A stretch of 64,000 nucleotides of DNA from a virus. The notes below the pieces were generated by a model, which searched no databases, was not told the DNA's origin, and saw nothing but the letters and a program-made list of their open reading frames with translations. Below are positions 56,719 through 63,838 of the stretch, one piece after another; positions within the stretch are counted from its first letter, which is position 1, and the number at the start of each line of letters is the position of its first letter. The translations under genes were made by a program, and so were the position numbers. The stretch is taken from positions 1-64,000 of IMG/VR virus record IMGVR_UViG_3300027973_000056, one strand, 5' to 3'.

Positions 56719-57115
56719 TAGTGAATTTTTACCAAGTATAACCATCTTTGTTGTTTTTTCAGACGACCCACAGTACGAACAACTTAAACCATTATTTGAA
56801 GAATATGGGTATGGGTTTATGGTTCCAAATAAAAATATAATTTTAATTGATGGGGAAATTCTTTTGGAAAATGGGAATACTGAGGATTTGTTAAAATTCA
56901 TAGAAGCTCATGAAATTGCACATGTTATTTTAAATCATGATGGCCCAAGAGATGAAGATGAAGAATTAGATGCTGATTTAGGTGCGTATTTATTACTATC
57001 CCGAAATAATAACATAAGAGCAATAAAACCTTTATTAAAACATTTTAAAGAACGTCATGGTATTAAATTTGATGAAAAATTATTAGATAGAGTAAAAAAA
57101 CACTTTCCAGACTAG
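56696..57115 (+). CDS. small HExxH metallopeptidase-like protein
   Basis: 139 residues. FIEAHEIAHVILNHDG holds the HExxH motif; DEELDADLGAYLLL provides a downstream acidic ligand, as in ImmA/IrrE-type gluzincins. It is short and without the regulatory domain. ImmA-type peptidases cleave repressors; here an unknown phage or host protein is the target. Confidence 0.75.
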   Translation: MSDHISYNSEFLPSITIFVVFSDDPQYEQLKPLFEEYGYGFMVPNKNIILIDGEILLENGNTEDLLKFIEAHEIAHVILNHDGPRDEDEELDADLGAYLLLSRNNNIRAIKPLLKHFKERHGIKFDEKLLDRVKKHFPD

Positions 57116-57157
57116 CTCAAACTTGACTTTTTTAAACTAATATCATATTTATTTGTA

Positions 57158-57239
57158 CACATCGCTCCACAAGGAGTGTTCTCATATATCCCTTTTCCAA
57201 AAGACCCGCGAAATTTATTTTGTCGGGTCTTATTTTTTT
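57158..57239 (+). ncRNA. possible short RNA between late motif and terminator
   Basis: TATTTAT at 57146-57152 is followed by a GCTCC-ACAA-GGAGT hairpin and then the terminator AAGACCCG/CGGGTCTT with T-run (57201-57239). The stretch is open in frame with the next gene, but the terminator argues against a long mRNA. Predicted size about 80 nt. Confidence 0.4.
57201..57239 (+). terminator. rho-independent terminator
   Basis: AAGACCCG/CGGGTCTT stem followed by ATTTTTTTATT. Confidence 0.75.
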
Positions 57240-57241
57240 AT

Positions 57242-57249
57242 TATATTTG
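57242..57249 (+). promoter_or_regulatory. Bacteroidetes-type -7 box TATATTTG
   Basis: TATATTTG 17 nt before the ATG at 57267. Confidence 0.6.
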
Positions 57250-57266
57250 TAGAAATATTTAGAAAA

Positions 57267-57902
57267 ATGGAACCAGAGAAAGACATATTTGACGAGTGGG
57301 ATGAGGACAGACTTAAATCCCCATGGATTGTAAGAAAATTAGAATTTATTCCATTATGGTGGAATCATGAAGGTAGGTATCTACATAGAAACGTTTGGAC
57401 AGGGATAAAGAATATTTGGTATTGGTTACCAATTATTTGGAAAGACAGAAATTGGGACTCTCACTACATCTTTGAGATTATGATGCATAAACTCAAAGCT
57501 CAATCAAAATATATTGGAGGTAGAGGTATTCATTTACGTGCTGAAAGAGATGCTGAAGTTATGATGACATGTGTCAAATTGATGAAATTTATTCAAGATG
57601 ACTTTTATAGCTCAGAGTACTCAGATTATCATAAAACAAAACATTGGTTTGAAGATGTACCAGGAAAAGAAGGTTATAGCTCTTGGGAGTCTAGACTTTT
57701 AGAAGAAAACTTTGACGATTATTTTAAGAAATACCCTCTAATTTACAAGAAAGTCCTAAATGGAGAAGGTATGTTTAAAAGAAAAGGTCGTGAAGATGAT
57801 AAACAGGTTATTGCGATGAATATTGCTCATATTAATCATGACAGAGCAAGAAAGTTACTATTCAAGTTAATGGAAGAAAATATTGAACGTTGGTGGGATT
57901 AA
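57267..57902 (+). CDS. conserved-looking hypothetical protein, 211 aa
   Basis: Start at MEPEKDIFDEWDEDR; a longer in-frame extension crosses the terminator and is rejected. Rich in Trp, Tyr and His (WYWLPIIWKDRNWDSHYIFE, GRGIHLRAERDAEVM). Soluble, helical. I recognise the style from other phage genomes but know no function. Confidence 0.72.
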   Translation: MEPEKDIFDEWDEDRLKSPWIVRKLEFIPLWWNHEGRYLHRNVWTGIKNIWYWLPIIWKDRNWDSHYIFEIMMHKLKAQSKYIGGRGIHLRAERDAEVMMTCVKLMKFIQDDFYSSEYSDYHKTKHWFEDVPGKEGYSSWESRLLEENFDDYFKKYPLIYKKVLNGEGMFKRKGREDDKQVIAMNIAHINHDRARKLLFKLMEENIERWWD

Positions 57903-57917
57903 TAAAATTTAAAAATT

Positions 57918-58073
57918 ATGTGGAAAGTTTATCTATTAATGGTTATTGTAGTCGGAATTATTTCGTATCTTTGGGTTCGAGGAATTGACTACATGAAAGA
58001 AAATCATCCTGACTATAAGGGGGATGACTTATTTGGAAAATTTGAAGAAGACGATAAAGACAATATATTATGA
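57918..58073 (+). CDS. 51-aa single-pass membrane protein
   Basis: MWKVYLLMVIVVGIISYLWV, then a soluble acidic tail (FGKFEEDDKDNIL). It ends 4 nt inside the start of the phosphoesterase gene (ATGA overlap), indicating a real, coupled gene too short for routine calling. Confidence 0.6.
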   Translation: MWKVYLLMVIVVGIISYLWVRGIDYMKENHPDYKGDDLFGKFEEDDKDNIL

Positions 58074-58744
58074 AAATAACATTCATCAGCGACACGCACA
58101 ACAAACACAACCACCTTACAAGTAAGGGGATGGGAAATATATTGGGTAGTGGAGACGTTTTAGTTCACGCTGGTGATTGTACCAGTATGGGTAAGAGTCA
58201 TGAAATTACAAAATTCTTGAATTGGTTTGGTATGACCGATTTTAAACATAAAATCTTTATTGCTGGTAACCACGATTTTGGTTTTGAGATGCATACTGAC
58301 ATTGCTGAAGAATTCAAAGAAAAAGGTATCATCTATCTTTTTGATAGTGAAGTTGTAATTGATGGTGTGAAGTTCTACGGTAGTCCTTGGCAACCTGAAT
58401 TCTACGATTGGGCATTCAACCTACCAAGAGGAGAAAAACTTGCTGAGAAGTGGGCTAAAATCCCTGGTAATACCGATATCTTAATCACTCACGGTCCTGC
58501 TCACGGAATGTTAGATTGGACTATGTCAGGACAAAGAGTTGGTTGTGAAGATTTGTTTCACAGAATTATGGAAGTTCAACCAAAAATTCATGTTTGTGGA
58601 CATATCCATTGTGCTTACGGTCAAAAAACCTTTAATGGTGTTGAATTCTTAAATGCATCTGTTCTTGATGAAAGATATGATTATGCAAACAAACCAATTG
58701 TTATAGATTTTGATATTGAAACAAAAGAAATTAATTATCCATGA
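58070..58744 (+). CDS. calcineurin-like metallophosphoesterase, copy B
   Basis: 224 residues. ITFISDTHNKHN (DxH), VLVHAGDCTS (GD), IFIAGNHDFGFE (GNHD), HVCGHIHCAYG (GHxH). Clearly related in plan to copy A at 36558 but not closely similar in sequence. Acts on phosphodiesters or nucleotides; may process RNA ends with the cyclic-phosphate-type receiver protein at 58946. Confidence 0.88.
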   Translation: MKITFISDTHNKHNHLTSKGMGNILGSGDVLVHAGDCTSMGKSHEITKFLNWFGMTDFKHKIFIAGNHDFGFEMHTDIAEEFKEKGIIYLFDSEVVIDGVKFYGSPWQPEFYDWAFNLPRGEKLAEKWAKIPGNTDILITHGPAHGMLDWTMSGQRVGCEDLFHRIMEVQPKIHVCGHIHCAYGQKTFNGVEFLNASVLDERYDYANKPIVIDFDIETKEINYP

Positions 58745-58953
58745 AAAATAAGATAAACGATGGCCATTATTTAGAATTAATGGATAGATTACATGTACAA
58801 ACATGTATGATAGATGACCACTTAGTAAGTCATCCATTAACAAAAAAAATAAAAAAGGCTAAAAAACTTATTGATAGTGCGGTAATGTCTTTAGCTGAAG
58901 CATATCAAATTGTAGGTAATGAATCTTATAAAAAAATAAAGAAAAATGATTAA
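58741..58953 (+). CDS. hypothetical helical protein, 70 aa
   Basis: MKNKINDGHYLELMDRLHVQ, then TKKIKKAKKLIDSAVMSLAE. Basic helices; overlaps both neighbours by 4-8 nt. No family recognised. Confidence 0.65.
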   Translation: MKNKINDGHYLELMDRLHVQTCMIDDHLVSHPLTKKIKKAKKLIDSAVMSLAEAYQIVGNESYKKIKKND

Positions 58954-59350
58954 AATTTATTTAGATGATGTAAGAACTCCTGTGGATAAAGATTGGATTA
59001 TCGTAAGAGATTACGAACAATTTGTATCTAAAATTCAAGACATTGGATTGGAAAACATTGAGTTAATTTCTTTGGACCATGACTTGGGGGACACTGCAAT
59101 GTCTGAATGGCATAAAAATGTTTATCACAACTATACTTTAAATTACGATAACATTTTAGAAAAAACAGGAATGGATTGCACCAAGTGGTTAGTAGAACAA
59201 TGGTTAGATGGAAAACCTGTGGTAGATGTGGTAGTTCATTCTGCAAATGCAATTGGAAGTGCTAACATGATGGGATATATTAACAATTATCGACACATAA
59301 ATAGATTACCTCAAAATTGTGTTAGAGTGAGAATAGAACATACCGTATAA
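58946..59350 (+). CDS. cyclic-phosphate-processing receiver-domain-like protein
   Basis: 134 residues. IKIYLDDVRTPVDKDWIIVR and LISLDHDLGD match the receiver-like domain (LDDxR and DHDLG motifs) that occurs in phages and RNA-repair proteins and is predicted to act on cyclic phosphates. PVVDVVVHSANAIGSANM follows as in that family. In the operon with a phosphoesterase, so RNA end repair is the favoured role (inference). Confidence 0.75.
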   Translation: MIKIYLDDVRTPVDKDWIIVRDYEQFVSKIQDIGLENIELISLDHDLGDTAMSEWHKNVYHNYTLNYDNILEKTGMDCTKWLVEQWLDGKPVVDVVVHSANAIGSANMMGYINNYRHINRLPQNCVRVRIEHTV

Positions 59351-59352
59351 TA

Positions 59353-59378
59353 AAAGGTGGAGAAATCCACCTTTTTTG
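59353..59378 (+). terminator. rho-independent terminator
   Basis: AAGGTGGA/TCCACCTT stem, loop GAAA, then six T. Confidence 0.85.
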
Positions 59379-59379
59379 G

Positions 59380-59386
59380 TATTTAT
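59380..59386 (+). promoter_or_regulatory. TATTTAT late-promoter-like motif
   Basis: TATTTAT with 4 nt (TAAT) before the ATG at 59391, directly after the preceding terminator. Confidence 0.6.
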
Positions 59387-59390
59387 TAAT

Positions 59391-60044
59391 ATGGGTGCAG
59401 AACAAAGTCAATTTTCAAGATTACCAAAAAAACAATTAGTATTTATTTCTGAAAAGTTAGTCGACCAAGAATTTCCTATCGGGAACCCTTATGATGGTTT
59501 TGAAAGTGCTTATATTACTTTACAAGAAGTTTCAAGATATTTTAGTATTGAAGCCGTTCAAGAAGATGTTGAATTTTTTGCAAAATTTTTAGAATTAAAT
59601 GAAAACATCATTGCAGACCTTTTCGCAAACAACAGGAAACAAATGAATAACAGGCAACTGATTGAACAATTAGAAATACCTGTTGCAAAGAGTTACGATT
59701 TACATTTTGAAACAAATGGCACCTGTACTTATACTGAATATAAATCTCAAGAATTTGATTGCTACGATAAAGATTGGGTAAGAGATTCCGCATCACAACA
59801 AAGAGATGACGGTAATTGGAATATGTGGGATAGTAATGATATTCATCCAACAGAATATGAAAATTACGAAGAAAGCGATTATGAGTTTGGTGATGTATCT
59901 GAAATTGATGAAACTGAAATTAAAACTGAATCTATTTTAGATAGACTTGTAATTGAAAATACATCGGATGTTATTAAATGTTTAGACAAAAAAACTTTAA
60001 TTAAATTAAAGTCTATTATTGAATCAAGACTTAGAATTATTTAA
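59391..60044 (+). CDS. hypothetical acidic protein, 217 aa
   Basis: MGAEQSQFSRLPKKQLVFIS; start placed by TATTTAT. A helical N-terminal half and acidic C-terminal half (EYENYEESDYEFGDVSEIDE). No leader tag, no known family. Convergent with the next gene (21-nt overlap). Confidence 0.65.
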   Translation: MGAEQSQFSRLPKKQLVFISEKLVDQEFPIGNPYDGFESAYITLQEVSRYFSIEAVQEDVEFFAKFLELNENIIADLFANNRKQMNNRQLIEQLEIPVAKSYDLHFETNGTCTYTEYKSQEFDCYDKDWVRDSASQQRDDGNWNMWDSNDIHPTEYENYEESDYEFGDVSEIDETEIKTESILDRLVIENTSDVIKCLDKKTLIKLKSIIESRLRII

Positions 60045-60266
60045 TTTAGATTCTTTTCGAGCCTGTTTCGCCAATTCACCCAAAGTGTTCTTTTTCTTAT
60101 CTAACGGATGAACGTAACCTCTCTTATATTTCTGTTCAACTTCTACAGGTCCTGCGGTAGTTATTTTTGAATTATATCTCCAAATGGATATACATTCATC
60201 ATCTTCGTATACAACCTCCCATTTGGTAGGTTTTACTGGTATTTTTGAATTAACGGGTATTGCCAT
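60024..60266 (-). CDS. hypothetical protein, 80 aa
   Basis: MAIPVNSKIPVKPTKWEVVY beta-rich N-terminus and basic helical C-terminus (KKKNTLGELAKQARKESKLN). TACCTTTG lies 4 nt upstream. No family recognised; basic tail could contact nucleic acid. Confidence 0.65.
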   Translation of the reverse strand: MAIPVNSKIPVKPTKWEVVYEDDECISIWRYNSKITTAGPVEVEQKYKRGYVHPLDKKKNTLGELAKQARKESKLNNSKS

Positions 60267-60270
60267 AAAA

Positions 60271-60278
60271 CAAAGGTA
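60271..60278 (-). promoter_or_regulatory. Bacteroidetes-type -7 box TACCTTTG
   Basis: Reverse-strand TACCTTTG with 4 nt before the ATG at 60266. Confidence 0.6.
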
Positions 60279-60287
60279 CGTCTATTT

Positions 60288-61325
60288 TTAATCTTCTCCA
60301 AATTCTTCTTGCTCGCCAGAAGAGTAACAGAACTCATGTTGATTATATTGATTAGGATTACCATGAACATTTAAGAATGTGGTTTGGTCCAATTCTATTG
60401 TCTTACATTGTTTTTTGGATTTAACCATTTTTTCCCCATCATAAACTCTAATGTTAAAATATTTGGATTCGTTTGAAACACACCAGTTTTCACACATATG
60501 TTGTCTCGCATATTTGATAGTCGTATCATCGCAACCTCCAACATATTTTTTAACTTGTACTGGAACCCAAATACCTTCAGGATTTTTCACTAACATATCA
60601 ATACCAATCATATCCATAAATGAATAATCTCCAGCATATACTACAACATTTTCAGAACCAATCTGCTCTGAAATATATTCATAAAATTTTTCTTCTATTA
60701 TTGAACCTTCTTTTGTTTTTTGGGCAATTGTTTGATTAATTTTTTCTCTAATTTCTTTCTTATTATCGAGTTCAATTCTACCCATAAATTCTTCAAATGG
60801 TGTTACACCTGTGTTATTTTTATGGTTAAAAAAATATTCTAAAGCATTTTCAAATGATACACTATTTTTATAATGTTCAGGTAATTCTGAAGTCATCATA
60901 TATGCCGCCGCAGTATAATTTGTGTTTAATTTATTTAATAAATCGTATTGTTTTTCTTCATTCCAAATAACATATTGTTCAGTGAACTTAATCATTCTAT
61001 CAATAATATATTTTCTAAGTTTTGGACAAGAAGTAACAAACTTATTTAAAGCACTCACGACCATTTCTCTTCTTTCCGAAAAGAACTCATGTTCTTTGTC
61101 ATATTTAACCGCTCTAATTCCTGTAGTATAGGTAGACAAATATTCTATAACATAATTGTCCATGGCTTGTTTTACCTTTCTCGTATTCCTCATTAACTTG
61201 TTTTCGGCAAATTTACACCATCTATAGTCATTGGTATCTTGTGAGAAAAAGTCACACCCAACCATAACTTTTTTAGAATTTTTTTGTTCTATTAAAACTT
61301 GTTTTATTTTTGTACGAATATCCAT
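60288..61325 (-). CDS. tagged PD-(D/E)XK-like nuclease
   Basis: 345 residues. The leader MDIRTKIKQVLIEQKNSKK shows the VLIE-Q form of the tag. A helical middle is followed by GSIIEEKFYEYISEQ (about 205-220) and SFMDMIGIDMLVKNPEGIWV with PVQVKKYVGG (about 235-265): D-x(n)-QxK with a conserved upstream Glu, as in restriction-type nuclease folds. The C-terminal 60 residues hold paired cysteines. Virion delivery could let it cut host DNA at entry (inference). TATTTAT 5 nt upstream. Confidence 0.7.
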   Translation of the reverse strand: MDIRTKIKQVLIEQKNSKKVMVGCDFFSQDTNDYRWCKFAENKLMRNTRKVKQAMDNYVIEYLSTYTTGIRAVKYDKEHEFFSERREMVVSALNKFVTSCPKLRKYIIDRMIKFTEQYVIWNEEKQYDLLNKLNTNYTAAAYMMTSELPEHYKNSVSFENALEYFFNHKNNTGVTPFEEFMGRIELDNKKEIREKINQTIAQKTKEGSIIEEKFYEYISEQIGSENVVVYAGDYSFMDMIGIDMLVKNPEGIWVPVQVKKYVGGCDDTTIKYARQHMCENWCVSNESKYFNIRVYDGEKMVKSKKQCKTIELDQTTFLNVHGNPNQYNQHEFCYSSGEQEEFGED

Positions 61326-61330
61326 TGTGT

Positions 61331-61337
61331 ATAAATA
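61331..61337 (-). promoter_or_regulatory. TATTTAT late-promoter-like motif
   Basis: Reverse-strand TATTTAT with 5 nt before the ATG at 61325. Confidence 0.6.
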
Positions 61338-61347
61338 TCTGTAATAA

Positions 61348-61376
61348 ATAAAAACCCCCTCTTTTGGAGGGGGTTA
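61348..61376 (-). terminator. terminator of the holin-like gene
   Basis: AACCCCCTC/GAGGGGGTT stem followed on the minus strand by TTTTATTTATT. Confidence 0.82.
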
Positions 61377-61382
61377 GTTAAT

Positions 61383-61634
61383 TTACTCTTCTGTTGAGTC
61401 AGACTTTCCTTTATTAATCCATTTGTCGATGGAACCGATTCCAAAAGACCCTAAAACTAACCATAAGAATGCATTAAAAATGAATTCGTTGATTACTAGG
61501 TCTTTCCCTAATGAACCTGTAACAATGTCTGCAATTGCAAACGCTGTCATCATAATAAAAGCTAAAAAGCCTACAACAGATTTCTCGTTGATTGTGTTGT
61601 TGTCGTTAAACAACTGTGCAAAGAATTTTTTCAT
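61383..61634 (-). CDS. holin-like membrane protein
   Basis: 83 residues from MKKFFAQLFNDNNTINEKSV; an upstream TTG extension is less likely. Two hydrophobic helices (VVGFLAFIMMTAFAIADIV, FIFNAFLWLVLGSFGIGSI) with a charged C-terminus (DKWINKGKSDSTEE). Size, topology and position near the endolysin and fibre genes fit a class II holin, but other small membrane proteins look alike. Confidence 0.6.
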   Translation of the reverse strand: MKKFFAQLFNDNNTINEKSVVGFLAFIMMTAFAIADIVTGSLGKDLVINEFIFNAFLWLVLGSFGIGSIDKWINKGKSDSTEE

Positions 61635-61657
61635 AATATTTGGTAATTTACTTACCA

Positions 61658-61664
61658 ATAAATA
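61658..61664 (-). promoter_or_regulatory. TATTTAT late-promoter-like motif
   Basis: Reverse-strand TATTTAT 23 nt before the ATG at 61634. Confidence 0.4.
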
Positions 61665-61676
61665 TCTAAAACTTTA

Positions 61677-63776
61677 CTAAGATACTACAACATTGATTGA
61701 TGTTCCTGAAACAAATTGTGTTGATGCTGCTTGAATCATTTGTGCCGACCTAGTCACCACAAGACGAATTAAACTAGCAGTTCCAACATAATCTGCGGAA
61801 GTTCCTGAGTAAATCGCTGTACTACTTCCTTGACTTATTGTTATTGTTCCGCCCGAATTATCTAATGTTGAGAATTGTGACGCGTAACTTGTTCCAACTG
61901 TATTAATATTATTAAAGCTTAAGTTTAATGTTCCACCAGTATAGTTTGGATTGTACACTGATTTACCCAAACCATTATAAAATGCTGTTTCACCATTGTT
62001 ATTTGGCGCTCTTGTTATAGTTGCACCATTAGCAAAAAAGAAGAACCAACCTCCTCCTGGTGTCGGAGTTGGAGTAGGAGTTCCTGTTGTTGTCACTGTC
62101 GGTGTTACCGATGCAGTTCTTGTTGGTGTTTGAGTATTAGTAGGAGTTAGTGTTGGTGTTGGTGTTGGTAATGAAGCTTCACAATCATCACAATTCGAAT
62201 AGAAAGTTAGTGGTGAGCCTGTATCTGTTGGGGTAGCAACAATCTTATTGACGATTCTATAACATCCACTTGGCGTTGCTCCTGTAAATGTCATGTTGAA
62301 TACATCACCTGGTGCAAATGCTCCTGGTCCTAAATCAGCGACTAATACATTCAAAGTAGTACATCCTGAAATTGTGTAAGTTGTGGTTGTTCCGTCAATA
62401 CAATCGGCACAATTAGGATAGGAAGATATTGGGTTACCACCATCTGTAGGTGTTGCGTTGATTTTATTGATAATTGTGTAACATTCAGTTGCAGTCGCTC
62501 CTGTAAAGTCCAAATAGAATGTATCACCAGGGAAAAATGCTCCTGGTCCTAAATCAGCGACAATAACATTTGAACTACTACATCCTGAGATGGTGTAAGT
62601 GGTAATCGTACTTAAATCAGTTGAAGTTGGTGTTTGTGTTAATGTTGGTGTAACTGATGGTGTTTGAGTATTTGTTACACTTGGCGTAGGTGTAATTGTA
62701 TTAGTTGGTGTTTGAGTATTAGTAGGTGTCGGTGTTGGCGTTACCGCTACTGATGTTTCTGTTGGAGTTGGAGTTGGTGATGGTCCATAACCGTATCTTG
62801 ATTTAGTTGTGTTATAGATTCCTAAAATTTCTGCTGATGTTAATCCTCTGTCATAAATTGATACTTCCCCTACATTACCGTTCAAAAACTCATTACCACC
62901 AGTTTTTGCAATCTGCAATGCACTTGTAACAACATTATGTCCGACAGGAGTATCCGAACCAACTGAAGTACCATTAACATATATACTTCTTGTTGTACCA
63001 TCATAAGTTGCAACAACATTAAACCAATCTGTCGCTGAAACAGAAGTAACCCCCACTAAATCATTAGCCCACCAATAATTTAACAACACACCAGTTGCCG
63101 CTGTTCTAAGTGCGTTTGATTGATTTGTAGTACCAAATGACCCAATACTCATAAGTCCACTACCACCCCAATTAGAACCAAGTTGAACCCATATTATAAA
63201 AGTATAATTTTCATTTCCTATAGGTAGATTGGAACCTGATGGATTATTAAACCAACCGTTTGCTCCTGTTGAAAAATAAACAGGTGATGAATTATTCCAA
63301 GCAATACTACCTGAATTTACCATTGTGACATCGTTTCCATTACCACTTATATCATACCAAGTGGTTCCTGTACCAGGATAGCTTGATAAATTATTGGCAT
63401 CCAAATATAAAACAGGTCCACCATACGAATTCCAATAACCATTATTTGTTAACCATGTACTAGCCTCTGTTGCAGACGTAAAATTTTGATTAAACTCATT
63501 ATTTGTTAACTGAAGAAAAGAAATATCAGTCAAATCTGTTGACTTAAAAAATCCAACTGATGCGGTTACTCCTGAGATTGGTGTTGGTTGAGTATTTCCT
63601 GAAACAGGAACGGCAATAACATACCCATCTGATTCTTCGGGTCCCATCCACCAAGTAACTCCTCCTGGTTCTATACTATAATCTTGGTCAGCTATTCCAA
63701 CCGCCAAACTTCCTACTTGTGTTGTTCCCGCAATTGGTGACGCACTTGGGTTATACGATAAAGGTGTTGTTGCCAT
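61677..63776 (-). CDS. LamG-domain, Thr/Pro-repeat fibre-like protein
   Basis: 699 residues. Residues about 125-315 form a LamG/concanavalin-like domain (LYLDANNLSSYPGTGTTWYD, ISGNG). Thr-Pro linkers follow (about 335-385), then two tandem repeats of about 70 residues (TTYTISGC...VADLGPGAFFPGDTF..., CADC) and a second Thr-Pro linker (about 545-575). The C-terminal domain is beta-rich. This layout fits a tail-fibre or virion decoration protein that binds glycans. The Thr-Pro DNA is near-repetitive, so length variation is expected. Confidence 0.75.
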   Translation of the reverse strand: MATTPLSYNPSASPIAGTTQVGSLAVGIADQDYSIEPGGVTWWMGPEESDGYVIAVPVSGNTQPTPISGVTASVGFFKSTDLTDISFLQLTNNEFNQNFTSATEASTWLTNNGYWNSYGGPVLYLDANNLSSYPGTGTTWYDISGNGNDVTMVNSGSIAWNNSSPVYFSTGANGWFNNPSGSNLPIGNENYTFIIWVQLGSNWGGSGLMSIGSFGTTNQSNALRTAATGVLLNYWWANDLVGVTSVSATDWFNVVATYDGTTRSIYVNGTSVGSDTPVGHNVVTSALQIAKTGGNEFLNGNVGEVSIYDRGLTSAEILGIYNTTKSRYGYGPSPTPTPTETSVAVTPTPTPTNTQTPTNTITPTPSVTNTQTPSVTPTLTQTPTSTDLSTITTYTISGCSSSNVIVADLGPGAFFPGDTFYLDFTGATATECYTIINKINATPTDGGNPISSYPNCADCIDGTTTTYTISGCTTLNVLVADLGPGAFAPGDVFNMTFTGATPSGCYRIVNKIVATPTDTGSPLTFYSNCDDCEASLPTPTPTLTPTNTQTPTRTASVTPTVTTTGTPTPTPTPGGGWFFFFANGATITRAPNNNGETAFYNGLGKSVYNPNYTGGTLNLSFNNINTVGTSYASQFSTLDNSGGTITISQGSSTAIYSGTSADYVGTASLIRLVVTRSAQMIQAASTQFVSGTSINVVVS

Positions 63777-63790
63777 TTTTCTTTTTTCTT

Positions 63791-63797
63791 ATAAATA
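63791..63797 (-). promoter_or_regulatory. TATTTAT late-promoter-like motif
   Basis: Reverse-strand TATTTAT 14 nt before the ATG at 63776. Confidence 0.45.
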
Positions 63798-63807
63798 GTT
63801 AAATGGC

Positions 63808-63838
63808 ACAAAAAAAGGAGACACCGTCGCGTCTCCTT
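63808..63838 (-). terminator. terminator for an upstream minus-strand gene
   Basis: AAGGAGAC/GTCTCCTT stem followed on the minus strand by a T-run. The rest of the window (63839-64000) shows no gene I can support. Confidence 0.75.

Noticed and set aside
57153-57266. N-terminal extension of the 57267 gene
   Set aside because: It would start at TTG upstream of a strong terminator and of the TATATTTG box; the shorter start fits both.
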